Made by a program: the position numbers and the translations under genes
Source of the DNA: JACRCT01 sp049841135
Lineage (GTDB): Bacteria > Myxococcota > Myxococcia > Myxococcales > UBA5297
Reading direction: 5' to 3'
NCBI GenBank assembly: GCA_049841135.1
Contig: JASGHK010000008.1
Coordinates: forward strand, 1,588,614 to 1,652,613
DNA: 64,000 nt
Shown here: piece after piece, positions 38,302 to 46,681 of the stretch
Layout: each line of letters opens with the position of its first letter
Numbering within the stretch: the first letter of the stretch is position 1
The notes under the pieces: generated by a model
What the model saw: only the letters and a program-made list of their open reading frames with translations
Databases searched by the model: none
Told to the model about the DNA's origin: nothing

Positions 38302-40753
38302 CTACATCGTGCTGTTCTGCAGGGTCCGGCTCGAGACCAGCGCGAGGTCGGCGGCGTTGTTGCCCGTGTCGACGGCCGACTTGCGCTCGCAAGAGGTGTA
38401 CGCGGTGCTGGGAGCCGGCGCCGCGCCCGCACCCTCGTAGTTCGCCGAAGCAGCGGTGCCCCAGCCGACGAGATCCACGAAGCTCGCGTCCGTCTTGCTC
38501 ACGCTCGCAGGCGCGGCCTTGAAGAGCCACACCGACCCGCCGGCGTCGGCGATGCCCGAGCTGAAGGTGGCGTCCGCGGCCACCGACCCGGTGTAGCCCG
38601 CGCCGCCGAGGAGGAAGTGCTTGCCGGCGGGGATCTTCGCGGTGGAGGCGAAGGTGACGAGGAGCGTGCCGTTGCCCGAGGTCGTGCCCGCGGCGCGGTA
38701 GTAGAGCCGGTAGCCGGCGAGGCTGAGGTCGGCGCCGGTGCCGTTGTAGAGCTCGATGGTCTCGTCGCTGGCGGTCGCGCCGCGCGTGGACACCTCGTTG
38801 ATGACCAGCGTCCCGGCGGCGGTGGGGGTGACGCACTGGCCGGTGGTGCTGCAGGTCATCCCGGAGGCGCAGCTGCCGCAGGTGCCGCCGCAGCCGTCGT
38901 CGCCGCAGGCCTTGCCGCCGCAGCTCGGGGTGCAGCTGGCCTCGCACTGGCCGCCGCTGCTGCAGGTGGTGCCGCCCGAGCAGGTGCCGCAGGTGCCGCC
39001 GCAGCCGTCGGCGCCGCAGGTCTTGCCGCTGCAGCTGGGGGTGCAGCTGGCCACGCACTGGCCGCTGGAGCTGCAGGTGCTCCCCGTGGCGCAGGTGCCG
39101 CAGGTGCCGCCGCAGCCGTCGGAGCCGCAGGTCTTGCCGCTGCAGCTGGGGGTGCAGGTCGTGCAGGACTGGCCGCAGATGGTGGCGACCTCCTTGACGC
39201 AGGTCGAGTCCCACGAGGTGCTGCAGCAGTAGCTGTCCGCCGCGCAGATCTTGGTCACGCAGGCGTCGCAGCCGCTGACGAGCTTGGTGCCCGTGGAGCA
39301 GGTGGGGTGGGCGCAGGTGCCGCCCACGCACTGGCCGCTGGTGTCGCAGCTGGTGCTGCCCGAGCAGGTGCCGCAGCTGCCGCCGCAGCCGTCGGAGCCG
39401 CAGGCCTTGCCGGTGCAGCTCGGGGTGCAGCTGGTCACGGTCAGGGTCGCCGCCTGGCTGGTCACCGAGGCGCCCGCGGCGTCCTTGACCACCACGTCGT
39501 AGCTGCCGGCATCCGCGGCGACGACGGAGGCGATGGAGTAGCTCGCCGAGGTGGCGCCGGAGATGGCCGCGCCGCCCTTGCGCCACTGGTAGGTGAAGGG
39601 CGAGGTGCCGCCCGCGGCGACGACCTTGAAGAGCGCCGGCTGGCCCGCGGCGACCGTGGCGCTGGTGGGCTGGCTGCTGATGGAGAGCGCGGTCGTGCCG
39701 GCCCAGGTCACCGTCAGCGCTTCGAAGATGTTCGAGTCGTACTTGGTGCCGCCGTCCTTGAAGTAGGCGTCGTAGTTGATCTGCTGGGCGAGGCGGAAGA
39801 CGCCGTTGGGGCGCTTGCTGGAGGTGCCCCAGCTGTTGAGGACGATCCAGTAGCGGCTGGCGGCGTTGGAGGCGCTGTCGTCGTAGCCGACGATGGTCAC
39901 CTGGTGCCCGCCGCCGCCGGAGTCCCAGGTCTTGCCGCTGTAGGCGTCGGGGCTCCACAGCGTGGACTCGGACTGGCTGTCCCAGAAGTTCTGGAAGTCG
40001 GTCCAGCCGGCCTCGGTGGGCAGGTAGTAGCTGTAGGCCACCGGCTGGTTCTGGTTGAGCAGGTTCTTGATGTTGGCGATGGCGGTGGCCTGCCCCACGC
40101 CGGTGGTCTTCACGGTCACCGCGGTGAGCTTGGTGAAGGGGTGGTTGGGGGTGGTGGTGATCTTGGAGGCGGTCGCCGAGGCTCTTGCCGGCCTCGCACT
40201 GCACGTTGGCGTCGGCGAAGGCCGCGTTGGCGTTGGAGAGCGGCACGAACATCTTCCGGCTCGAGTACCAGTTGGTCCAGGTGTCGAGGTCGCCGCCGCA
40301 GCAGGCGAAGTCCGAGCCCGTGGCGTAGTTCGAGTTGAAGTACTGCACCGAGAGCGCGTCCTTGGTGCCGTAGACGCCCATGAGGATCTCGGCGAGCGTC
40401 GTCGAGCCCCACACCCAGCAGTCGCCGCAGTAGCCCTGGTCGCGCTTGGCGAGCGGATAGGAGAGGTACTGCAGCAGGTTCACCGAGGTGGCCAGCCCGG
40501 CCGTGCCGGCGGCGGTCAGGTAGGTGTTGATGTTGGAGTCCACGGACGCCGTGGGCAGCGCCTTGTGGGTGGCGTGCCACTTGTCCAACGTCGCGTGGTC
40601 CGGACGCATGATGCCGTGGGAGAGGCCCACCGCCAGCACCCGGTTGCCCTGGTCGTCGAGGACGGTGCCGGGCTCCTGGACGACATTGCCGACCTCGCAG
40701 GCAGCCAGAAGCAGTGCTGCGGCGGCGAGAAGATGGAGAGAGTTGGTTTTCAT
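38302..40753 (-). CDS. Papain-family (C1A) protease with Ig-like, Cys-rich and lamin-tail domains (frameshifted)
   Basis: The protein has about 815 residues after repair. It has a signal peptide with lipobox (LLLAAC). The C1A protease domain carries the catalytic Cys in QGYCGDCWVWG (near residue 110). The frame changes near 40170-40185. The second frame has the catalytic His in GGGHQVTIVGYDD and the Asn in WIVLNSWGTS. An Ig-like domain follows (SISSQPTSATVAAGQPALFKVVAAGG...YQWRKGGAAIS), then four Cys-rich units (CTPSCxGKxCGxDGCGGxCGxC) with a variant insert ending in YCCSTSWDSTCV. A lamin-tail domain closes the chain (LVINEVSTRGATASDETIELYNGTGADLSLAGYRLYY). It probably acts at the cell surface or outside, as a predatory or matrix protease. 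The start is ATG at 40753. Confidence 0.87.
38860..39440 (-). repeat. Four Cys-rich repeat units, near-identical in DNA
   Basis: Four units of about 110 bases inside the protease gene share long identical runs such as GTGCCGCCGCAGCCGTCG. A 160-base variant lies between unit 1 and unit 2. Such DNA identity favours unequal crossing-over and length variation. Confidence 0.8.
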
Positions 40754-41100
40754 GGCGGGCTCGCTTGGCTGCGGGATCTGCCGCGCCACTGAGCAAGGAC
40801 CGGGCCTGGCAACGGGCTTTACAGTCGCTGGAGAGGATCCGACCGACTTCCGCTGACAAGCCCTGCAATTTCAGGCGGTTGTCGCAGAGCGCCCTTCGCT
40901 ACCGCGGACGCCCGGAAGCGAGTCGGGGGACCCGAAAGTGGTGTATCGGACTGCTTCAGGTGTCCGGAGGTCGGACAAGGAAGCCCCAGAGCTGTGCCGT
41001 CTTCGGGCAGACCGCTCTGCGAGGCCTCGGCCTGGCTGACCCGTCGACATCGAACAGGACGCTGGCCGTCAGCGGTCGAGTTGGGGAAGAGTTCGCCGTC
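40754..41100. other. Intergenic divergent region
   Basis: It separates the protease gene (minus) from the methyltransferase gene (plus). No small gene, RNA or strong hairpin was recognised. Promoters for both genes should lie here but cannot be named from sequence. Confidence 0.5.
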
Positions 41101-41948
41101 ATGAGCGACCTCGAGAAATTCGACCTCCCCGCACCGACCGACGTGGACCCCACCGACCGTCTCGCGCTCTACGAGCGGGCGGTGCAGGACCCCGCGACCG
41201 AGCTCACCCTCCTCGAGGGCGCCTTGCGGCGAGCGAAGCGACCGGCGCGGCGGCTGAGGGAAGACTTCAGCGGCACCGCGCTGCTCTCCGCCAGCTGGGT
41301 CGCTTCCGAGCCCGAGCGTTCGGCGGTGGCCGTGGACCACGAGCCCGCCGTGCTCGACTGGGCCCGCAAGCACCGGCTCCCCGGCCTGGGCTCCGCCGCG
41401 CGGCGGCTGCGCCTGACCCTGGCCGACGTCCGGCACGGCCCGCGCGGCCCGTTCGACGCCATCCTGGCGCTCAACTTCAGCTACCAGGCCTTCCTGACCC
41501 GGGCCACGCTCGGGGACTACTTTCGGTCCGTGCTGCGCTCCCTGGCGCCGGGCGGGGTGTTCATGCTCGACACCTTCGGCGGCTGGTATGCCCAGGAAGG
41601 GCTGACGGATCGGCGCGAGATCGGCGGCGGGCTCACGTACGTGTGGGAGCAGGGCCGGCCGGACCCCATCACCCAGCACCTCCACTGCACCATCCACTTC
41701 GAGCGCGGGCGCGGCCGCGTTCTCCCCGGAGCCTTCCACTACGACTGGCGCCTCTGGTCGCTGCCCGAACGCTGAGCGATCTCCTCCACGAGGTGGGCTT
41801 CGTGGATCTCGAGGTCTTCTGGGACGTCGAGCCGGAGGGCGTCGACCCTCGCTACGTGCTGCGCCGCCACGCCAAGAACCAGCCCGCCTGGCTGGCCTAC
41901 CTCTTCGCTCGGCGTCCGAAGCGCACCTCGGGCCGGCGAAGGCGCTAA
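41101..41948 (+). CDS. Class I SAM-dependent methyltransferase (frameshifted near the end)
   Basis: The start is ATG at 41101. The Rossmann core is seen as LREDFSGTALLSASWVA (motif I, with the unusual D-F-S-G-T), then SAVAVDHEPAVLDWARK (acidic residue that binds the ribose) and FDAILALNFSYQAF (motif IV). YFRSVLRSLAPGGVFMLDTFGG follows the usual strand 5. The first frame stops at 41775, right after LWSLPER. The next frame continues LSDLLHEVGFVDLEVFWD to a stop at 41946-41948 and matches the last helices and strands of the fold. A one-base error near 41768 explains this. The acceptor is unknown. Confidence 0.8.
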
Positions 41949-42020
41949 TCGGGCTTCGGAGACTCCGGCACTGCAGGCCGGCGGCTTGACCTGAAGCCTG
42001 GGGCCCGCGGTCCGAAGCCC
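41949..42020. repeat. Inverted repeat between convergent genes
   Basis: GGGCTTCGGA (41949-41958) pairs perfectly with TCCGAAGCCC (42011-42020) around a 52-base loop rich in G+C. It lies directly after the methyltransferase stop and probably ends transcription from both sides. The core CCGAAGCCC also occurs in the tandem repeat at 49847. Confidence 0.65.
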
Positions 42021-42059
42021 CCCCGGCACCCTCGTTGATTTCGGCTCCGCCGCCTCAGG

Positions 42060-43049
42060 TCAGGGCTGAGCTTCCGCGGGCGCGGTCACGGGCGCCACCG
42101 GGCTGGGCGGTGCTGGCGCCTTGGCGAAGAAGAACACGAGCACGACGATGGCCACGGCGATGGCCGCCACCGCGACGGCGACGGTCCAAGCTCTTCCTGG
42201 CTTCTCTCGAGCCACGGCGACGGCGGCTGGGGCCTGGGCCGGTGCCGAGGAGGTCGCCGCGGCATCCGCGGGCTTCTCGGGCGGCTTGAGGAGGGTCGCC
42301 TCCTCTTCGATGTCGGCGAACCTCATGAACCCCTGGTCGCTCTCCTTCACGGCCCGGCCGGAGCACGCGGCCATGAAGGCCACGACGTCGGAGAAGCGCT
42401 GGCTCGGGTCGGGATCGAGCGCGCGTTCGAGCGCATCGACCACCCGCTGAGGCGCCTGGAACTCCAGCGCCTGGACCGGCCGTGAGGGATCGCTGGCGAG
42501 CAGGGCGTGCACCAGCTTGGCGAGCGCAGCGACCTCGGTGGCCGCGTCGGCCTCGACCGGACCCGTCCCGAAGCCCAGCACCTTGACCTGCGCGGGCGCC
42601 GACTCCCGCGGGCAGAGCACGACGCAGTTCGCGCTCAGCGCGCCGTGAAACACCTTCTCTCGGTGCGCAGCGGACAGGGCCAAGGCGACCTCGCGGCCCA
42701 CGCGCAGCGCTTCATCGAGCGACAGGGGCCCCTTCGCGCGCGCCGCGGCGACGGTCTCGCCGGGCAGCGCCTCGAGCACGAGGACCGGTGCGCCGGAGGG
42801 CAACGCGTCGGCGTGCAGGACCTGGGCGATGGCGGCGTGGCCGGTCCTCGCGGCGGCCTGCGCCTGCTGCAAGAGCCGCTCGGCCGAGACGGCGCCGCCA
42901 GGAAGGAACACGGAGACGGGCTTGGCCTCCGCGAGCCCTCGCGCCTCCCAGAGCGCGCCTTCGGGGCCCTGGAAGATCGGGCGGACGAGCTCGCAGAACT
43001 CGCCGAGACGGGATCCGGCGGCCAAAGGCTCGGTGGCTTGGAGGGTCAT
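42060..43049 (-). CDS. Membrane-anchored pseudokinase
   Basis: The 329-residue protein follows the Hanks kinase layout but lacks every key residue. The nucleotide-binding lysine motif is replaced by PVSVFLPGG, the catalytic loop reads FHGALSANCVVL (H-R-D changed to H-G-A) and the metal-binding DFG reads LGFGTG. The later helices are still recognisable (VVDALERALDPDPSQRFSDVVAFMAAC). A linker rich in Ala/Pro and one transmembrane helix (WTVAVAVAAIAVAIVVLVFFF) follow, with a short outer Pro-rich tail. The start is ATG at 43049. Intact, so the losses are not frame errors. Pseudokinases usually act as scaffolds or allosteric partners of active kinases. Confidence 0.82.
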   Translation of the reverse strand: MTLQATEPLAAGSRLGEFCELVRPIFQGPEGALWEARGLAEAKPVSVFLPGGAVSAERLLQQAQAAARTGHAAIAQVLHADALPSGAPVLVLEALPGETVAAARAKGPLSLDEALRVGREVALALSAAHREKVFHGALSANCVVLCPRESAPAQVKVLGFGTGPVEADAATEVAALAKLVHALLASDPSRPVQALEFQAPQRVVDALERALDPDPSQRFSDVVAFMAACSGRAVKESDQGFMRFADIEEEATLLKPPEKPADAAATSSAPAQAPAAVAVAREKPGRAWTVAVAVAAIAVAIVVLVFFFAKAPAPPSPVAPVTAPAEAQP

Positions 43050-43145
43050 GATGGGCGGGCAGCATAGCAGCGGGCCGACGCGGCACGCGTGCGACGGCCG
43101 AGCTGCTTGGCGCGAGGCATGGCGCCCGCCTAGCATCGTCGCGCC

Positions 43146-44156
43146 ATGCCCGAGCCCCGCCCGTCCGCTCCCCGTTCACCGACCGTCTTCCTCGCCAAGC
43201 TCCGCCGCCGAGCGGGCGCGTTCGCCATCCGGACCTTCTTCGAGGGCCTGTCCAGATCGGCCCGGCTGGCCCCCCAGGCTCAGGCTGCGCTCGAGCGGGT
43301 GGAGGTCCTGCGCGACCTCCCCTACCGTCCGACCGGCTCGATGGAGCACACGTTGGACGTCTGGCGCCTGCGCGCGCGCCCGAGCCGGCCGCTGCCGGTG
43401 GTGCTCTACGTCCACGGCGGCGGCTTCTCCATCCTCTCCAAGGAGACGCATTGGTCGATGGCGCTGCGCTTCGCCGAGGCGGGCTACCTCGTCTTCAACA
43501 TCAACTACCGCCTCGCACCGGCCCACCCATTCCCGGCCGCGGTCGAGGACGTCTGCGAGGCGTGGGCGTGGCTCGCGGGGCACGTGGAGGAGCACGGGGG
43601 CGACCCAGGCCGCGTGGTGCTGGCGGGCGAGTCGGCGGGAGCGAACCTGGTCACCGCGTTGACCGTGGCCTGCTGCTACGACCGCCACGAGCGCTTCGCC
43701 CGGCGCGCGCGCGAGGTGCCGCTGCGCCCGGCGGCAGTCCTGGCCGGCTGCGGCTACCTGCAGGTGACCGACCCGGAGCGCTTCGGGCGTCGCAAGCGGC
43801 TCCCCTCGTGGCTCGAGGACCGCGTCCTCGAGACCAGCCGCGCCTACCTGCGCCGCGCGGCGCCGGACCCCGCCGGAGGGCTGGAGCTGGCCGACCCGGT
43901 GTCGGTGCTCGAGCGGGAGGCGCCGGCGCGGCCGCTCCCGCCGTTCTTCGCGTTCGCCGGAACCGCGGACCCCATCCTCGACGACACCCGGCGGCTCGCG
44001 GCGGCGCTGGCGGCGCGAGGCGCCCCGCACCTGTTGCGCGTCTACCCCGGGGAGCCGCACGCCTTCCACGCGCTCGCCTGGCGGCCGCAGGCCGAGCACT
44101 GCTGGCGCGAGACCTTCGACTTCCTGCGGGTCCACGTGCCGCCGCGCCGGGGCTGA
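43146..44156 (+). CDS. Esterase/lipase of the hormone-sensitive-lipase-like family
   Basis: The 336-residue alpha/beta hydrolase has the HSL-family oxyanion motif HGGGF (LYVHGGGFSILS), the nucleophile GESAG (LAGESAGANLVTALT), the Asp in FAGTADPILDDT and the His in YPGEPHAFHALAW. All triad residues are present. It has no signal peptide and is probably cytoplasmic. HSL-type enzymes hydrolyse short to medium acyl esters. NINYRLAPAHPFPAAVEDV is typical of the family. The start is ATG at 43146. Convergent with the next hydrolase gene. Confidence 0.88.
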   Translation: MPEPRPSAPRSPTVFLAKLRRRAGAFAIRTFFEGLSRSARLAPQAQAALERVEVLRDLPYRPTGSMEHTLDVWRLRARPSRPLPVVLYVHGGGFSILSKETHWSMALRFAEAGYLVFNINYRLAPAHPFPAAVEDVCEAWAWLAGHVEEHGGDPGRVVLAGESAGANLVTALTVACCYDRHERFARRAREVPLRPAAVLAGCGYLQVTDPERFGRRKRLPSWLEDRVLETSRAYLRRAAPDPAGGLELADPVSVLEREAPARPLPPFFAFAGTADPILDDTRRLAAALAARGAPHLLRVYPGEPHAFHALAWRPQAEHCWRETFDFLRVHVPPRRG

Positions 44157-44163
44157 GCCCGCC

Positions 44164-45090
44164 TCAGCGGATCTCGATCCAGCAGGCGTCCTCGCGCACG
44201 AACTGGGCGATGCAGCGCGAGAGCTGGACGAGCCGGGTGTTCACCAGGTCGTGCAGCGCCAGCTGCGGCACCACCAGCGTCGCGTCGGGCAGGGCCTTGG
44301 CGAGCGCGCGGCCCATCTCCACCGGCGCCACCTCGTCCTCCCGGCCGTGGACGATCAGCGTCGGCACGCGGATCTGCGGGGCCCGCGCCAGCAGGTCGAA
44401 GCGGTCGCGCATGACCAGCGAGACCGGCAGGTAGGGCAGCATCCGCTGCACCATCTCCGGCGCGGAGGTCATCGGCGCCAGCAGCACCAGCTTGCCGGCG
44501 TGGCCCCGCGCCGCCATCTCGCCGGCGACGGCGGCGCCCATGGCATGGCCGACGAGGACGGTGTGCTCCGGAGCGACGCCCTGGGCGCGCAGCCAGGCGA
44601 GGGCGGTCTCGGCCGCGGCGTAGCACCCGCGCTCGCTCGGCGGACCCGAGCCCGCGGCCAGCCCGTAGCCCGGGTACTCCACCGCCAGCACCGCGAAGCC
44701 CTGCCGCTCGAGCTCGAAGACCCAGTCCTCGGTCCCCACGAGCTGGTCGCCGTTGCCGTGGAAATAGACGAGGGTGGTCACGTACCCCGGGCCGGAGAAG
44801 TAGAGCGCCACCACCTCGCCGCCGGGCGAAGGCAGGCGCAGGACTTGCCCGTTGCGGACGAAGCCGACCTGCGTCTTTCCGGGCGCGGGGAAGACGACCT
44901 CCCGCTGGAAGAGAAGAAAGGCCAGGAACGCCACGAGCCAGGCGCCGGCCACGGTCCCGGCCACGAGGAGCGCCTTGCGCCGCACCTGCCGGGCGAACGG
45001 CGTGGAGGCTTCGCCGGGAGGGAGGCGCAGCGCCCGGCGAAGCCGGTCGAAGACTCGCGGCCGGGCGCGCTGGGGTTCGTTGGGGGCCAT
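44164..45090 (-). CDS. Membrane-anchored alpha/beta-hydrolase fold protein lacking the nucleophile Ser
   Basis: The 308-residue protein starts at the ATG at 45090. A single transmembrane helix lies near residues 38-60 (ALLVAGTVAGAWLVAFLAFLLF). The fold resembles the Bem46/ABHD13 group: LVYFHGNGDQLVGTEDWV, VLAVEYPGYGLAAG, VLVGHAMGAAVAGEMA, TLIVHGREDEVAPVE, and a late His in LALHDLV. The elbow reads G-H-A-M-G, where the family has G-H-S-M-G, so the catalytic Ser is replaced by Ala through a GCC codon. The Asp and His are kept. Either a one-base read error (TCC to GCC) or a catalytically dead relative. Confidence 0.78.
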   Translation of the reverse strand: MAPNEPQRARPRVFDRLRRALRLPPGEASTPFARQVRRKALLVAGTVAGAWLVAFLAFLLFQREVVFPAPGKTQVGFVRNGQVLRLPSPGGEVVALYFSGPGYVTTLVYFHGNGDQLVGTEDWVFELERQGFAVLAVEYPGYGLAAGSGPPSERGCYAAAETALAWLRAQGVAPEHTVLVGHAMGAAVAGEMAARGHAGKLVLLAPMTSAPEMVQRMLPYLPVSLVMRDRFDLLARAPQIRVPTLIVHGREDEVAPVEMGRALAKALPDATLVVPQLALHDLVNTRLVQLSRCIAQFVREDACWIEIR

Positions 45091-45190
45091 GGTGGGCGGG
45101 CTGGTGGGCAGCTTATCCCGGGCAATCGGGGCGCGCTTGACGGGCGCGGCTGCTTCGTGTCCATTGCACACGCGCTTGCGGAGGCCGACC

Positions 45191-45940
45191 GTGCCCTACA
45201 CCTACGAGTACTTCCACCCTGCGGTGACCGTGGACTGCGTCGTCTTCGGCCTCGACCTCGACGAGGCGGAGCTGAAGGTGCTGCTCATCCGCCGCAAGGG
45301 CGAGCCGTTCGCCGGCCGCTGGGCGCTCCCGGGCGGCTTCGTGCGCGAGGAGGAGTCGCTCGAGCAGGCGGCGCGCCGGGAGCTGGCCGAGGAGACGGGC
45401 CTGTCGGAGGTGTACCTCGAGCAGCTCTACACGTTCGGCGCGCCCAAGCGCGACCCCCGCGAGCGCGTCGTCTCGGTGGCGTACTTCGCGCTGGTCAAGT
45501 CGCGCGAGGCGGTGCTGCACGCCGCCACCGACGCCGAGGATGCCGCCTGGTTCCCGGCCTCGAAGCTGCCGCACGTGGCCTTCGACCACGCCGCCATCCT
45601 CGACACCGCGCTCACCCGGCTCAAGGGCAAGGTGCGCTACCAGCCGGTGGGCTTCGAGCTGTTGCCGCCGAAGTTCACGCTGACGCAGCTCCAGCGGCTC
45701 TACGAGATCGTCCTCGGCCACGAGCTGGACAAGCGCAACTTCCGCAAGAAGGTGCTGGCCACCAAGCTCCTGCTGGCGCTGGGCGAGAAGGAGCAGGGCG
45801 TGGCGCACCGCGCGGCGCAGCTGTACCGCTTCGACCAGCGCGAATACGCGCGCAAGTCGAAGACGGGCTACTTCTTCGAGATTCTAGGTGAGCGCGGCAG
45901 GTCCTCGAGCTGCAAGCCGGACGGACGGTCGAAGGTCTGA
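45191..45940 (+). CDS. Nudix-domain protein with NrtR-like winged helix
   Basis: The start is GTG at 45191 (VPYTYEYFHPAVTVDCVVFGLD). The Nudix box GGFVREEESLEQAARRELAEETGL is complete near residues 47-70. The C-terminal part (FTLTQLQRLYEIVLGHELDKRNFRKKVL, then YRFDQREYARK) is the winged-helix domain of NrtR-type regulators of NAD metabolism. NrtR proteins bind ADP-ribose through the Nudix domain and repress NAD-biosynthesis genes. An intact Nudix box means hydrolase activity is also possible. About 249 residues. The YgjV-like gene follows 42 bases downstream on the same strand. Target genes are not visible nearby. Confidence 0.82.
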   Translation: MPYTYEYFHPAVTVDCVVFGLDLDEAELKVLLIRRKGEPFAGRWALPGGFVREEESLEQAARRELAEETGLSEVYLEQLYTFGAPKRDPRERVVSVAYFALVKSREAVLHAATDAEDAAWFPASKLPHVAFDHAAILDTALTRLKGKVRYQPVGFELLPPKFTLTQLQRLYEIVLGHELDKRNFRKKVLATKLLLALGEKEQGVAHRAAQLYRFDQREYARKSKTGYFFEILGERGRSSSCKPDGRSKV

Positions 45941-45982
45941 GGCATTGCGGCGAGGCTCCGTCGCCGGTAGGTAAGGGCCCCG

Positions 45983-46612
45983 ATGTCATTCGCCTGGCAA
46001 GAGCTGGTCGGCTACGCCGCTTCGGTGCTGGTGGCCGCCTCGCTGATGATGAAGAGCGTCGCCCGCCTGCGCTGGGTGAACCTCGTGGGCGCGGTCTGCT
46101 TCGCCGCCTACGGGGGCCTGGTCGGCGCCTGGCCGGTGCTGGCGGTCAACACCTTCATCGTCGGCGTCAACGCCTGGTTCCTGGTGCAGATGTACACGCG
46201 CCGCGACTTCTTCACCCTGCTGCCCATCCACGGCTGCGACGCCTTCGGGCGCAAGTTCCTGCGCTTCCACGAGCAGGACATCCGCCGCTTCTTCCCGGAC
46301 TTCGACCCCGAGTCGATGCAGGACCGCCCCGGCTTCTTCGTGATGCGCAACATGTTCCCGGCCGGCGTCTTCTACTTCTCGCAGGCGGAGGGCGGCGACG
46401 TGGCCATCCGGCTCGACTACGTCGTGCCCGAGTACCGCGACGGCCGCAACGCCGAGTTCCTCTTCCGCATCCTCAACGAGCAGTTCAGCACCCGCGGCGC
46501 CAAGCGATTCACCGTTCGCACCGGAGTGCCGGCGCACGTCCAGTACCTGGGCTCGCACGGCTTCACGCGCGACAAGGCGGAGCCCGACCTGTTCCAGCGG
46601 CCGATCATCTGA
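45983..46612 (+). CDS. YgjV-like membrane protein fused to an acetyltransferase-like domain
   Basis: The first 75 residues carry three transmembrane helices (LVGYAASVLVAASLMM, LRWVNLVGAVCFAAYGGLV, WPVLAVNTFIVGVNAWFLV) with the pattern of YgjV/inner-membrane-protein families. After MYTRRDFF comes a cytoplasmic domain of about 130 residues with a GNAT-like order: FVMRNMFPAGVFYFSQ, DVAIRLDYVVPEYRDGRNAEFLFRILNEQF, FTVRTGVPAHVQYLGSHGF. The segment VPEYRDGRNAEFL sits where GNAT enzymes have the acetyl-CoA loop (V-x-P-x-x-R-x-x-G). Intact, ATG start. Function unknown; such fusions are known in several phyla. Confidence 0.65.
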   Translation: MSFAWQELVGYAASVLVAASLMMKSVARLRWVNLVGAVCFAAYGGLVGAWPVLAVNTFIVGVNAWFLVQMYTRRDFFTLLPIHGCDAFGRKFLRFHEQDIRRFFPDFDPESMQDRPGFFVMRNMFPAGVFYFSQAEGGDVAIRLDYVVPEYRDGRNAEFLFRILNEQFSTRGAKRFTVRTGVPAHVQYLGSHGFTRDKAEPDLFQRPII

Positions 46613-46660
46613 GGCACGGCGTTCGATTGAAGCCGGGGACGAGCGTGTCCTGAAGGAAGA

Positions 46661-46680
46661 GGCAGGCGTGGAAGCCTGCC
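46661..46680. terminator. Hairpin between convergent genes
   Basis: GGCAGGC (46661-46667) pairs with GCCTGCC (46674-46680). An outer pair GGGGACG (46634-46640) with CGTCCCC (46687-46693) extends it. No U-run, so termination is only likely, not certain. Confidence 0.5.
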
Positions 46681-46681
46681 A

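Noticed and set aside
38860..39440. CRISPR-like array
   Set aside because: The repeats are in-frame coding units of the protease (Cys-rich modules), with no unique spacers of constant length.
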